Origin: Enterovirga aerilata
GTDB lineage: Bacteria; Pseudomonadota; Alphaproteobacteria; Rhizobiales; Beijerinckiaceae
Direction of reading: 5' to 3'
Assembly: GCF_013044135.1 (NCBI RefSeq)
Contig: NZ_JABEPP010000005.1
Coordinates: 361,001-425,000 of the forward strand
Length of the DNA stretch: 64,000 bases
In this document: piece after piece, positions 14,308 through 23,824 of the stretch
How the letters are laid out: every line of letters begins with the position of its first letter
Position numbering within the stretch: the first letter of the stretch is position 1
Program-made: the position numbers and the translations under genes
Notes under the pieces: generated by a model
Databases searched by the model: none
What the model was told of the DNA's origin: nothing
The model's input: only the letters and a program-made list of their open reading frames with translations

Positions 14308-15207
14308 ATGTTTCATTTCGACCTGAAGGACCTGAACCTGTTCCGCCACGTGGTGGAGGCCGGCTCGATCACGGCAGGGGCGGAGCGCGCGCATCTCGCG
14401 CTCGCCGCGGCCTCGGCCCGGATCCGCGCCATGGAGGGGCATCTCGGGGCGGCCCTCCTCCTGCGCGGCCGCAGCGGCGTCACGCCGACGGCGGCAGGCC
14501 GCATCCTGCTCCAGCACGCCCGCACCATGCTGACCCAGGCTGAGCGTATGCGCGAGGATCTGGGCGCCTTCGCGGGCGGCAGCGCGGGCGAGATCCGGCT
14601 CCTGTCGAACACCAACGCGATCCTCGAATTCCTCCCCGACGCGCTCGGCGCCTTCCTGTCCGCCCATCCGCGCATCTCGGTGGTGCTGGAGGAGCGGCTT
14701 TCGGACGAGATCGTCGGGCTCGTGGCCGAGGGGGTCGCGGATATCGGGATCGTGGCCGGGACGGTGCAGACGGGCGCCCTCGAGACCTTTCCGTTCCGAT
14801 CCGATCGCTTCGTGGTCGTGACCGGCCCCTCGCATCCCCTCGCGGAGCGGGACGGCGTCGACTTCGCCGAGGTGCTCGATCACGACCTCGTCGGCCTCGA
14901 CCGGTCCAGCGCCCTGCAGCGCTTCCTGTCCGCCAAGGCGGCCGCGCTCGGCCGCACGATCCGGCTGCGAGTCCAGCTCAGGAGCTTCGACGGCGTCTGC
15001 CGGCTCGTGGAGGCGGGCGTCGGCCTCGGCATCATCCCGGAGACGACCGCCCGACGCGCCCAGAAATCCGCCGCGATCCGCATCGTGGCGCTCGCGGATC
15101 CCTGGGCCGCGCGCGACCTCACGATCTGCCTGCGCGGCTACGCCTCGCTGTCGCCCTCGACGAAGATGCTGGTCGACCATCTCCGGGCACCGGACGGCAG
15201 CAGGTGA
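14308..15207 (+). CDS. LysR-family transcriptional regulator
   Basis: The 299-residue protein has the LysR winged helix-turn-helix at residues 5-64: [20 protein letters not shown], then [20 protein letters not shown]-like helix, and [14 protein letters not shown]. An effector-binding periplasmic-protein-like domain covers about 90-290. The CysL/CbbR-like subgroup cannot be decided. It is divergent from the DASS-type permease, the classic layout for a LysR regulator and its target, so the effector is probably the transported anion or a derived metabolite. Confidence 0.88.
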   Translation: MFHFDLKDLNLFRHVVEAGSITAGAERAHLALAAASARIRAMEGHLGAALLLRGRSGVTPTAAGRILLQHARTMLTQAERMREDLGAFAGGSAGEIRLLSNTNAILEFLPDALGAFLSAHPRISVVLEERLSDEIVGLVAEGVADIGIVAGTVQTGALETFPFRSDRFVVVTGPSHPLAERDGVDFAEVLDHDLVGLDRSSALQRFLSAKAAALGRTIRLRVQLRSFDGVCRLVEAGVGLGIIPETTARRAQKSAAIRIVALADPWAARDLTICLRGYASLSPSTKMLVDHLRAPDGSR

Positions 15208-15292
15208 CCGGAGAGGCACGGCGGTCCGGACGAAGCGCCGGATACTTGCGTCGGTCCAGGCTCCATCATTCCGCATACCGCTTCTTAGATGT

Positions 15293-16747
15293 TTGCTGAA
15301 AGGCTCGGGCCGCAATCGTGAGCGGATCTGGTCCTTGTTCGAGCAGCTTCGTGCGTCCTTGACACGCTTCGGCGATCAAAGCGGCGGCGTTCTCCTCCTT
15401 GTCGGACTGGGCGCCCCCATGATGTTCGGCTTCGTCGGCGTGGCCGTCGACTATGCGACCTGGACGAACCAGGCGGCCAAGCTGCAGCAGGCGGCGGACG
15501 GCGCCGCCTTGGCGGCCACGCGGGAGCTGCAGCTCGGAAAGCCCGACGACGCACGGCTCCACGCGATCGTGTCGGGCTATGTCGAGAGCAAGATCCACCG
15601 CGGGCGCGGGGACGGACCGGTCTCGGTCGTGACCAAGCGGCTCGGTGCGCAGCCGACCGGCACCAGCCCCTCGGCGGGCGCCGCATCGGCGAGGCGCGGC
15701 GTGCAGGTGACGCTGAGCCAGCGCAAGAACGCGATCATGAGCCGGCTCGTCACGCCCGCTCTCACCGACATCGTCGTCGACAGCGTCGCTCTCGTCAGCA
15801 ACGGAACGCAAATCTGCGTCATCGGCCTGGACGAGAGCGCGGCCGACACGATCAGGCTTGCCGACCGGGCGAAGCTCGCAGCGCCGAACTGCTCCGTCTA
15901 TGCGAACTCGGTCAACCCGGTGGCGGTCAGGTCGGAAAACAACGCGCAGCTGACCTCGAAGCTCACCTGCTCGGCGGGCGGATACCGGCAGTCGAGTTCG
16001 TTGAACTTCCAGCCCTCCGCGCCGATGACGGACTGCCCGAAGGTACCCGACCCGCTCGTGGAGCGTCCGCCGCCGCCGGTCGGGTCCTGCCTGTTCACGT
16101 CTCTGCTGCGCCTGGAAAGACTGACCAGGACGCTTCTGCCGGGGACCTATTGCGGCGGCCTCGTCATCGACAAGGGCGCCCAGGTGACTATGCTGCCGGG
16201 AATCTACGTCATCAAGGACGGGCCTCTCATCGTCGGGCCGGGCGGCTTGGCCAGGGGCGGCGGTGACGACGACGACGATGATGATGATGATGACGACGAG
16301 GGAGGTGGCGGAGCCGCCAACAAGGGCTTTCTCCGCGGCAACAACGTCGGAATCTACTTCACGGGGACCGTGAAGCCGGAAGCCGACGGAAAGACCCGCG
16401 TGCTCAAGTTCATGAAGGATTCGGTGGTCGAGCTCACCGCTCCCAGGGACGGACCGATGGCCGGCCTGCTGATCCACGAGGACCGCAACGCCCCGCCGGA
16501 CCGCCGCTTCGAGGTCTTGTCGGACATGGCGCGCCGGCTCGTCGGAACGATCTACATCCCGAAGGGGATTTTCAGCATCAGCGCGAACCAGTCCGTCGCC
16601 GACCAGTCGGAATACACCGCCATCGTGACCAAGCGCCTCGAACTCCTGCAGGGACCCAACCTCGTCCTGAACACGCGCTACGGCGATACCGACGTGCCGG
16701 TCCCGGAGGGTATCGGCCCGAACGGAGCGGTCCGGCTGGAGAGGTAA
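15293..16747 (+). CDS. TadG-like pilus-assembly-related membrane protein
   Basis: The protein of about 484 residues has a single N-terminal membrane helix (LLLVGLGAPMMFGFVGVAVD, about 37-56). It is followed by YATWTNQAAKLQQAADGAALAA, the signature of the TadE/TadG N-terminal domain (Flp pilus minor pilins and secreted TadG-like proteins). The rest is a probable extracytoplasmic domain with a run of 11 Asp at about 325-335. The predicted start is TTG 15293 with no good ribosome site; a TTG at 15335 would also keep the helix. No other tad genes are nearby, so it may be an orphan envelope protein. Confidence 0.7.
   Translation: MLKGSGRNRERIWSLFEQLRASLTRFGDQSGGVLLLVGLGAPMMFGFVGVAVDYATWTNQAAKLQQAADGAALAATRELQLGKPDDARLHAIVSGYVESKIHRGRGDGPVSVVTKRLGAQPTGTSPSAGAASARRGVQVTLSQRKNAIMSRLVTPALTDIVVDSVALVSNGTQICVIGLDESAADTIRLADRAKLAAPNCSVYANSVNPVAVRSENNAQLTSKLTCSAGGYRQSSSLNFQPSAPMTDCPKVPDPLVERPPPPVGSCLFTSLLRLERLTRTLLPGTYCGGLVIDKGAQVTMLPGIYVIKDGPLIVGPGGLARGGGDDDDDDDDDDDEGGGGAANKGFLRGNNVGIYFTGTVKPEADGKTRVLKFMKDSVVELTAPRDGPMAGLLIHEDRNAPPDRRFEVLSDMARRLVGTIYIPKGIFSISANQSVADQSEYTAIVTKRLELLQGPNLVLNTRYGDTDVPVPEGIGPNGAVRLER
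16265..16297 (+). repeat. GAC/GAT trinucleotide run encoding 11 aspartates
   Basis: Eleven Asp codons (four GAC, five GAT, two GAC) lie within the TadG-like gene, flanked by Gly-rich segments. Such a run can expand or contract by slippage in whole codons, changing an acidic, possibly Ca-binding linker without a frameshift. Confidence 0.9.
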
Positions 16748-16859
16748 GCCCCGAGGGCCAAAGCGCGGCGGCGCTTCGACCGGCGCGTCACGCGCACCGG
16801 CCCCGGAGAGCGCCGAACGCAGCGGACCGCGAGCTAGCCTGCGGAGGTACAAGGACGCT

Positions 16860-17360
16860 ATGATGCCGGCCGTGATGTACGATTTCTCGTCCTCGGACAT
16901 TCGTCTCGGAGTCGAGGCGCAGAACAAGCACGATCTCCTGGACCTGCTGGCGGGGGAGGCGGCAAGCCGCCTCCAGCTGCCGGAGAGCGAGATCCTGGAC
17001 GCCTTGGCGACGCGGGAGGAGCTCGGCTCCACCGCGCTCGGGAAGGGGGTGGCCCTTCCGCACGCGCAGCTTCAGGAGGCGGAGCGGCCGGTCGTTCTCT
17101 TCGCTCGCCTGCGGCGCGCGATCGAGTTCGACGCGCGCGACGGCGAGCCGGTCGATCTGGTCGTCCTGTTCCTCTGGCCCAAGACCGCGACCAAGGCCCT
17201 GCTCGGCACCATGGCGGAAATGTGCCGCGTCCTGCGCGAGCCGACCCTTCTCCGCAAGCTGCGCCGAGCCGAGCGACCGGACGAGATCGCCAAGCTGCTC
17301 AACGAGCAGCTCGCGGCCACCGCTCTCCGGCATGAGCCGGATGAGGATTTCCCGGTCTGA
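16860..17360 (+). CDS. PtsN-like EIIA-Ntr protein (second copy)
   Basis: The 166-residue protein is a PTS EIIA of the mannitol/nitrogen type. ELGSTALGKGVALPHAQ carries the phosphorylated histidine (His68), and DGEPVDLVVLFLWP and VLREPTLLRKLR match PtsN. It differs from the standard PtsN at 61887 by an Ala after the active His and an acidic C-terminal tail. It lies 123 bases upstream of the Mrp antiporter on the same strand. PtsN proteins regulate potassium transport in enteric bacteria and rhizobia, so a link to cation balance is plausible; this is inference from position. Confidence 0.85.
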   Translation: MMPAVMYDFSSSDIRLGVEAQNKHDLLDLLAGEAASRLQLPESEILDALATREELGSTALGKGVALPHAQLQEAERPVVLFARLRRAIEFDARDGEPVDLVVLFLWPKTATKALLGTMAEMCRVLREPTLLRKLRRAERPDEIAKLLNEQLAATALRHEPDEDFPV

Positions 17361-17483
17361 CCCTGTTCGGGGCTGCGCGGGCGCACCAGGCTCTCGGCAG
17401 TATTCTCGAAGGGGTATCGCGGAACGGGGCACTCCGCTTAGACAGGAGCTGTCGCCCGCGCCGAACCCGATCCGCAGGAGGTT

Positions 17484-20435
17484 ATGTCCGCTTCGCTTCT
17501 CCTTCTCCTGGTCCTGCCGTTTGCCGGCGCGATCGCTGCCGGGCTCCTGCCAACCTATGCCCGCAACGCGGCCTCCTGGCTCGCCGGAGCCGTCGCGCTC
17601 GGCTGCCTGGCCGTGGTCTGGGGAACGTTCCCGACGGTGCTGTCCGGCAGCACGGTCCGATACGAGGCGGAGTGGATGCCCTCGGTCGGGCTCAGCTTCG
17701 TTCTCCGGATGGACGGCCTGGCGTGGCTCTTCAGCGGGCTTGTCACGGGCATCGGCGCGCTCGTGGTGCTCTATGCCCGCTACTACATGTCCGACGAGGA
17801 CCCGGTCCCACGCTTCTTCGCGTTCCTCCTGGCCTTCATGGGCTCGATGACCGGGGTGGTGATCTCGGGGAACCTGATCCAGATCGCGTTCTTCTGGGAG
17901 CTGACCAGCCTCTTCTCGTTCCTGCTCATCGGCTATTGGCATCAGTCCGCCGCAGCCCGGGACGGCGCACGCATCGCGCTGACGGTTACCGCGACGGGAG
18001 GGCTGGCGCTCTTCGCTGGCATTCTCGTTCTCGGGCACATCGCCGGCAGCTACGACCTTGATGCCGTCCTGGCCGCCGGCGAGCGGATCCGCTCGCACCC
18101 GCTTCACCTCCCGGCGCTGATCCTGATCCTGCTCGGCGCTCTGACCAAGAGCGCCCAGTTCCCGTTCCATTTCTGGCTGCCGCACGCCATGGCGGCTCCG
18201 ACCCCGGTCTCCGCCTACCTCCATTCCGCGACGCTGGTGAAGGCCGGCGTCTTCCTGCTCGCCCGGCTCTGGCCGGTTTTCGCGGGGACCGACGGGTGGT
18301 TCTGGATCGTGGGCACGGCGGGGCTCGTGACCCTGGTGCTCGGCGCCTATATCGCGATCTTCCAGCACGACCTGAAGGGGCTTCTGGCCTATTCGACGAT
18401 CAGCCATCTCGGCCTGATCACGCTGCTCCTCGGGCTCGGCACCGAGCTCGGGCTGGTCGCCGCCGTGTTCCACATGATGAATCACGCGACCTTCAAGGCC
18501 TCGCTCTTCATGGCGGCCGGCATCGTCGATCACGAGACGGGGACGCGCGACATCCGCAGGCTGTCCGGGCTGAGCCGTTCGATGCCCTTCACGTCGCGCC
18601 TGGCGATGGTCGCGGCGGCCGCGATGGCGGGCGTTCCGCTCCTCAACGGCTTCCTGTCGAAGGAGATGTTCTTCGCCGAGGCGCTCTCCGCGCCGGCTCC
18701 CGTTCCCCTGCTCCTCGATGTCCTGCCGCTCGTCGCCGTCATTGCGAGCGCGTTCAGCGTGACCTACTCGCTGCGCTTCATCCATGGAGCGTTCTTCGGG
18801 CCCGACCCCGTCGACCTGCCGCGCCAGCCGCACGAGCCTCCGGCCTGGATGCGCTTCCCGGTCGAGATCCTCGTCCTGACCTGCGTCCTGGTGGGGGTCG
18901 TTCCCGGCGCGACGGTCGGACCCTTTCTCCACACGGCGGTGCAATCGGTCCTGGGCGCGGCCACGCCCGAGTACAGCCTCGCGGTCTGGCACGGTTTCAA
19001 CCTGCCGCTCCTCATGAGCGGGATCGCGCTGGTGGGCGGCATCCTGCTCTACATGGCCCTTCAGCCTCATCTCTGGAAAGGCATAGACGGACCGCCGCTC
19101 CTGCGCGCCTTCGAGGGCCGCCGGATGTTCGAGCGCACGATGGTGTTCCTGTCCTGGCGCCTCGCACGCTCGGCGGAGCGGGTATTCGGAACGCGCCGTC
19201 TGCAGCCGCAGCTGCGGCTCATCCTGTGCGTGACGCTGCTCGCCGGGGTCTCGGCCGTGCTCCTGCGCGGGGCCGGCCCGGGGAACCTGACCCCGTCGCA
19301 TGTGGATCCGGTTCTGGCCTGCGCCTGGGCGGTGGGCGGCGCCTGCGCGCTCGGGGCGGCCTGGAAGGCCAAGTATCACCGGCTCGCTGCGCTCCTGCTG
19401 GTCGGCGGGGCCGGGCTTGTCACCTGCCTCACCTTCATCTGGTTCTCCGCCCCGGACCTCGCGCTGACCCAGCTCCTGGTCGAGGTGGTGACCACCGTTC
19501 TCCTTCTTCTCGGGCTGCGCTGGCTGCCGAAGCGCTTCCAGCTTCCGGGCCGGGCCGGGCCGGAGGTGATACCTCGGACGCGGCGCCTCGCCGATCTGAG
19601 CATCGCGGTCGCGGCGGGCCTCGGGATGGCCGCGCTCGCTTTCGGCGTAATGACGCGAATGCCTCCGGACCTGCTGGCGCGGCACTTCATCGAGCGGGCT
19701 TACACGGAGGGCGGCGGGACGAACGTCGTCAACGTGATCCTCGTCGATTTCCGCGGCTTCGACACGCTCGGAGAAATCACGGTCCTCGCTGCCGTCGCGC
19801 TGACCGTCTACGCGCTCCTCCGGCGCTTCCGCCCGGCGGCCGACAGCGTCGACGTGCCGGAGCAACAGACCGCCCAGAGCGCATATGATCGGGAGCGGCC
19901 GGATCGGCAGGAAGGCGACACCGTCGCCGACTGGCTGCTCGTACCCTCGGTGATCGCGCGGCTGCTGTTCCCCATCATCGCGCTTGTGGCGCTCTACCTG
20001 CTGGTCCGCGGGCACGACCTGCCGGGCGGCGGCTTCGCGGCGGGCCTCACCGCCTCGATCGGGCTGCTCCTCCAGTACATGACGAGCGGGACGCAGATCA
20101 CCGAAGCGCGCGTCCAGGTCCATCCGCTGCGCTGGATGGGGCTCGGCCTGCTGCTGGGGGCCGGGACGGGCCTCGGCGCCTGGCTCGTCGCGCGCCCCTT
20201 CATGACTACGTATTTCGGCTATGCCGAACTGCCGCTGGTCGGGAAGGTCCCCGTCGCGAGCGCGCTTCTCTTCGACATCGGCGTGTTCATGCTCGTCGTC
20301 GGTGCGACGGTGCTGATGCTCATCGCGCTGGCCCACCAATCGCTGCGCGGCCACCGGGCGGCGCCGCGCCGTCCACAGATGCGGGAACCCGATCTGGCCG
20401 AGGCACCGGCCGTCGGACGCGCGAGGGAGGATTGA
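17484..20435 (+). CDS. mrpA: Mrp antiporter subunit A fused to subunit B
   Basis: This is the largest subunit of the Mrp (Mnh/Pha) Na+ or K+/H+ antiporter, related to complex I antiporter subunits. The protein has 983 residues. The NuoL-like part includes FPFHFWLPHAMAAPTPVSAYLHSATLVKAG. A middle section holds VNVILVDFRGFDTLGE. The C-terminal 150 residues (VARLLFP-like helix start, LVRGHDLPGGGFAAGL) are the MrpB domain, so A and B are fused as in rhizobial PhaAB. AGGAGG lies a few bases before the ATG. The stop overlaps the mrpC start by four bases. Confidence 0.95.
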   Translation: MSASLLLLLVLPFAGAIAAGLLPTYARNAASWLAGAVALGCLAVVWGTFPTVLSGSTVRYEAEWMPSVGLSFVLRMDGLAWLFSGLVTGIGALVVLYARYYMSDEDPVPRFFAFLLAFMGSMTGVVISGNLIQIAFFWELTSLFSFLLIGYWHQSAAARDGARIALTVTATGGLALFAGILVLGHIAGSYDLDAVLAAGERIRSHPLHLPALILILLGALTKSAQFPFHFWLPHAMAAPTPVSAYLHSATLVKAGVFLLARLWPVFAGTDGWFWIVGTAGLVTLVLGAYIAIFQHDLKGLLAYSTISHLGLITLLLGLGTELGLVAAVFHMMNHATFKASLFMAAGIVDHETGTRDIRRLSGLSRSMPFTSRLAMVAAAAMAGVPLLNGFLSKEMFFAEALSAPAPVPLLLDVLPLVAVIASAFSVTYSLRFIHGAFFGPDPVDLPRQPHEPPAWMRFPVEILVLTCVLVGVVPGATVGPFLHTAVQSVLGAATPEYSLAVWHGFNLPLLMSGIALVGGILLYMALQPHLWKGIDGPPLLRAFEGRRMFERTMVFLSWRLARSAERVFGTRRLQPQLRLILCVTLLAGVSAVLLRGAGPGNLTPSHVDPVLACAWAVGGACALGAAWKAKYHRLAALLLVGGAGLVTCLTFIWFSAPDLALTQLLVEVVTTVLLLLGLRWLPKRFQLPGRAGPEVIPRTRRLADLSIAVAAGLGMAALAFGVMTRMPPDLLARHFIERAYTEGGGTNVVNVILVDFRGFDTLGEITVLAAVALTVYALLRRFRPAADSVDVPEQQTAQSAYDRERPDRQEGDTVADWLLVPSVIARLLFPIIALVALYLLVRGHDLPGGGFAAGLTASIGLLLQYMTSGTQITEARVQVHPLRWMGLGLLLGAGTGLGAWLVARPFMTTYFGYAELPLVGKVPVASALLFDIGVFMLVVGATVLMLIALAHQSLRGHRAAPRRPQMREPDLAEAPAVGRARED

Positions 20436-20779
20436 TGGAGGCGATCGTCTCAATTGCGATCGGCATCCTGACCGGTTCGGGCGTGTGGCTCCTGCTCAGG
20501 CCGCGGACGTTCCAGGTCATCATCGGGCTGTCGCTGCTGTCCTATGCCGTGAACCTCTTCATCTTCTCCACGGGCGGCCTGCGCATCGGGGCCCCGCCCA
20601 TCCTCCAGCGAGGAGAGGCGGGAACTCTGGCTCAGTATGCCGACCCGCTTCCGCAGGCGCTCGTCCTCACGGCGATCGTGATCAGCTTCGCGACGACGGC
20701 GCTCTTTCTGGTCCTCCTCCTTGCGGCACGAGGCCTGACGGGGACGGACCATGTCGACGGGCGGGAGCCCGAGCGGTGA
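20432..20779 (+). CDS. mrpC: Mrp antiporter subunit C
   Basis: The 115-residue protein resembles NuoK: three hydrophobic helices, with VWLLLRPRTFQVIIGLSLLS at the first and FATTALFLVLLLAARGL at the third. DPLPQALVLTAIVI is the conserved MrpC stretch. It begins in the last codons of mrpA (ATGA overlap) and its stop overlaps the mrpD start, so the subunits are translationally coupled. Confidence 0.94.
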   Translation: MMEAIVSIAIGILTGSGVWLLLRPRTFQVIIGLSLLSYAVNLFIFSTGGLRIGAPPILQRGEAGTLAQYADPLPQALVLTAIVISFATTALFLVLLLAARGLTGTDHVDGREPER

Positions 20780-22386
20780 TGTCCTGGAGCGACCACCTGA
20801 CGATCGCGCCGATCGTCATTCCGCTTCTCGCCGGCATCCTGGCGATCCTCCTCGGCGAGCGGCGCCGGGCGCTGGTCACTGCGATCGGGCTCGCCTCCGT
20901 CCTGGCGCTCGTCGTCCTCAGCATCGGGCTCGTCCGCATCGCGGGCGGCGACGAGGCGGGGGTCGTGCGCGTCTATCGGCTCGGCAACTGGCCCGCCCTG
21001 TTCGCGATCGTCCTGGTGCTCGACCGCCTCTCGGCCCTGATGGTGCTGCTCACGAGCCTTCTCGGGCTCGCCGCCCTGGTCTTCTCGCTCGCCCGCTGGC
21101 ACCGGGCGGGGGCGCATTTCCACCCGCTGTTCCAGTTCCAGCTGATGGGGATCAACGGCGCCTTCCTGACCGGCGACCTCTTCAACCTCTTCGTCTTCTT
21201 CGAGGTGATGCTGGCTGCCTCCTACGGGCTCGCCCTGCATGGCTCGGGCACGGCCCGCATCAGGGCCGGCCTGCACTACATCGTCGTGAATCTCACCGCG
21301 TCGCTGCTGTTCCTCATCGGGGTCAGCATGATCTACGGGGTGAGCGGCACGCTCAACATGGCCGACCTCGCCGTCCGCGTCCCGGCGGTGGCGGCCGAGG
21401 ACCGCGCGCTGGTCGAGACCGGCGCGGCGATCCTCGGCATCGCCTTTCTGGTGAAGGCGGCCATGTGGCCCATGGGCTTCTGGCTGCCCGCGACCTACTC
21501 GGCCGCGAGCCCGCCGGCCGCGGCGATCCTGTCCATCCTAAGCAAGGTCGGGATCTACGCGATCCTGCGCCTCTGGCTCATGCTGTTCGGGGACGGCGCC
21601 GGCGCCTCCGCCGGGTTTGGCGGCACCTGGCTGTTCGCGGGCGGGCTCCTCACCATCGCGTTCGGCTCCATCGCGGTGCTCGCGACGCAGACCATGGCCC
21701 GCCTCGCCGGGGCGGTCGTGCTCGTCTCGTCCGGGACCCTGCTCGCCGCCATCGGAGCCGGCCAGGTCGCGGTCACGGGTGGCGCGCTGTTCTATATGGC
21801 GAGCGCGGTGCCGGCGATCGCGGCCTTCTTCCTCCTCATCGAGCTGGTCGAACGTGGGCGGGAGGCCGGCGCGGACGTGCTCGCGGTGACCCGTGAGGCA
21901 TTCGGCACCGGGGAGGACGAGGATGCCGAGGAGGAGGTCGGGGTCGCCATCCCGGCTACCGCGGCGATCCTGGGCATCAGCTTCATCGGCTGCGCGCTTG
22001 TGATCGCCGGCCTGCCGCCGCTGTCCGGCTTCCTGGCCAAATTGGCGATCCTGATGCCGCTCGTCTCCGGAGCCGGCGGGATCGCGGTCGGGACATGGTC
22101 GCTCTTGGCGGCGCTCGTCCTGTCGGGGCTCGCCACCGTCATCGCCATGACTCGCGTGGGCATCGACGCATTCTGGGCGGCGCCGGCCGCCTCCATCCCG
22201 CGGGTGCGCATCGTCGAAATCGGCCCGGTGCTGCTCCTGCTTGCCGGCTGCGCGGCGCTCACGGTACGGCCTGCCCCCGTGATGGCCTACATGGACGCGA
22301 CGGCCCGCGCCCTGCATTCGCCCCAGGCCTATGTCCGGACCATCTTCCCCGATGCGCGCCTGCCGACGCCCGGAGCCGCCCGGTGA
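20779..22386 (+). CDS. mrpD: Mrp antiporter subunit D
   Basis: MrpD is the second NuoL/M/N-like proton-channel subunit. The 535-residue protein has about 14 helices; FNLFVFFEVMLAASYGL (with the conserved Glu) and KAAMWPMGFWLPATYSAA (conserved Lys) are antiporter-subunit hallmarks. PPLSGFLAK lies near residue 415. The ATG at 20779 shares one base with the mrpC stop (TGATG). The stop overlaps the GTG start of mrpE. Confidence 0.95.
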   Translation: MSWSDHLTIAPIVIPLLAGILAILLGERRRALVTAIGLASVLALVVLSIGLVRIAGGDEAGVVRVYRLGNWPALFAIVLVLDRLSALMVLLTSLLGLAALVFSLARWHRAGAHFHPLFQFQLMGINGAFLTGDLFNLFVFFEVMLAASYGLALHGSGTARIRAGLHYIVVNLTASLLFLIGVSMIYGVSGTLNMADLAVRVPAVAAEDRALVETGAAILGIAFLVKAAMWPMGFWLPATYSAASPPAAAILSILSKVGIYAILRLWLMLFGDGAGASAGFGGTWLFAGGLLTIAFGSIAVLATQTMARLAGAVVLVSSGTLLAAIGAGQVAVTGGALFYMASAVPAIAAFFLLIELVERGREAGADVLAVTREAFGTGEDEDAEEEVGVAIPATAAILGISFIGCALVIAGLPPLSGFLAKLAILMPLVSGAGGIAVGTWSLLAALVLSGLATVIAMTRVGIDAFWAAPAASIPRVRIVEIGPVLLLLAGCAALTVRPAPVMAYMDATARALHSPQAYVRTIFPDARLPTPGAAR

Positions 22387-22871
22387 GAAGACCGTTCTCA
22401 TACCCGCTCATCCTGGCCGGCCTCTTCGGGACCTGGCTGATCCTGAACGAGAGCGCCGCGCCGGGAACCATCATCCTGGGGGCAGCGGCCGCCGTGCTGG
22501 CAGGCTCGGCACTCGCGGCCCTGCCGCCGCCGCGGACGAAGCTCCGGCGGATCGGCGTCGCGCTCAGCCTGATGCGGGACGTGTTCGTCGAGATCGTACG
22601 CTCCAACAACGCCGTCGCGCAGATCATCCTGGCTCCCGGCGCGGGTGAACGGTCCTCGGGCTTCGTCCGGATCCCGCTCGACACGCGCAACCCCGCGGCG
22701 CTGACCGCGCTGGCCTGCATCGTGACGGCCACGCCCGGAACGATCTGGGTCGAGTACGATTCCGCCGAGAGCACGATGCTCCTGCACGTCCTCGATCTGG
22801 TGGACGAGGAGGAATGGGTCAGGATCATCAAGGACCGGTACGAGACGCGCTTGATGGAGATCTTCTCATGA
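22383..22871 (+). CDS. mrpE: Mrp antiporter subunit E
   Basis: The 162-residue protein has two or three N-terminal helices and a cytoplasmic MrpE domain with NNAVAQIIL, LTALACIVTATPGTIWVE and LHVLDL. The GTG start at 22383 overlaps the mrpD stop (GTGA) and gives the expected MrpE length. MrpE is needed for assembly of the complex in studied species. Confidence 0.92.
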   Translation: MRRPFSYPLILAGLFGTWLILNESAAPGTIILGAAAAVLAGSALAALPPPRTKLRRIGVALSLMRDVFVEIVRSNNAVAQIILAPGAGERSSGFVRIPLDTRNPAALTALACIVTATPGTIWVEYDSAESTMLLHVLDLVDEEEWVRIIKDRYETRLMEIFS

Positions 22872-23149
22872 CGGCCGCCATTCTCGACTGGGCCGTCTTC
22901 GCGGCGCAGATACTTCTCACGGCGGCAATGGCCTGCGCGGCGTTCCGCATCCTGCGTGGGCCGCGCGCACAGGACCGCGTGCTGGGCATGGACACGCTCT
23001 ACGTCAATGCCACGATGCTGATCCTGACCTTCGGCATCCGGACCGGCAGCCAGTTCTACTTCGAGGCCGCGCTCATCATCGCGATGCTCGGCTTCGTCTC
23101 CACGGCGGCATCGGCGAAGTTCCTCATGCGGGGCGAGGTCATCGAGTGA
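22868..23149 (+). CDS. mrpF: Mrp antiporter subunit F
   Basis: The 93-residue protein has three predicted membrane helices. FRILRGPRAQDRVLGMDTLY is the family signature. It starts in an ATGA overlap with mrpE and ends in a GTGA overlap with mrpG. MrpF is implicated in cation and bile-salt efflux in other bacteria. Confidence 0.92.
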   Translation: MTAAILDWAVFAAQILLTAAMACAAFRILRGPRAQDRVLGMDTLYVNATMLILTFGIRTGSQFYFEAALIIAMLGFVSTAASAKFLMRGEVIE

Positions 23150-23571
23150 ACCACGCGGCCGCCCTTCCCGTCTGGGCCCAGCTCGCCGTCGCGTTCCTGT
23201 TGGTCGCCGGGGCCGGCCTCGCTCTGATCGGGTCCCTCGGCCTGCTCAGGCTGCGTACCTTCTACCAGCGGGTACACGCGCCGACTCTGGGCACGACGAT
23301 GGGCATCATGCTCGTGCTCGCCTCCTCGATGATCTTCTTCACGGTGCTGGAGAGCCGCCTCGTGATGCACGAGGTGCTGATCGGCTTCTTCATGGTCGTG
23401 ACGACGCCGATCACCCTGATGCTCCTGACCCGGGCGGCGCTGTACCGGGATCGCTCCGAACAGAGCGAGGAGGTGCCTCCCGCGGCTCCGAGCTACACCC
23501 CGGCGAGCGAAGGCTCTGGCGCTCAGGGTACCGCTTCCGGCCCGGCTGCGCCCTCGGGGCCGTCAGGGTAG
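23146..23571 (+). CDS. mrpG: Mrp antiporter subunit G
   Basis: The 141-residue protein has three helices and the MrpG signature [19 protein letters not shown], then [20 protein letters not shown]. It starts with GTG at 23146 inside the last codons of mrpF. The Ser/Pro/Ala-rich C-terminal tail (about residues 106-141) is longer than in many homologues. It is the last gene of the operon; no clear terminator hairpin follows. Confidence 0.92.
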   Translation: MNHAAALPVWAQLAVAFLLVAGAGLALIGSLGLLRLRTFYQRVHAPTLGTTMGIMLVLASSMIFFTVLESRLVMHEVLIGFFMVVTTPITLMLLTRAALYRDRSEQSEEVPPAAPSYTPASEGSGAQGTASGPAAPSGPSG

Positions 23572-23824
23572 CTCGGTGGATACCGGGAGAGTTCCTGGGG
23601 CTGCGGACACCGGGACGAGATCGGCCGATCCGATGCGGCGAAAGCCCGGGGCAGCCTTGCATCGCGCCCCCTTCGGGCGGCCGCTCGGGAAGCCGGGTTT
23701 TCGGAAGGCGGGTCTGGTAATCTACCGGATCGGGCCGGAACGTGCCGCGTCGGACCCGTCTTTCATGGCGGCCGTGACGTTGGTGCGATCACGCGCAGCT
23801 GCGAGGCAAGGTCGGGGAAGCGAA

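Noticed and set aside
16265-16297. RTX-type calcium-binding repeat
   Set aside because: It is a pure Asp run, not the GGxGxD nonapeptide of RTX proteins.
16788-20453. 1,221-codon open frame on the minus strand opposite mrpA
   Set aside because: Composition extreme in Arg, Glu, Asp and His, no motifs; shadow of the Mrp gene, which has a full family match and a ribosome site.
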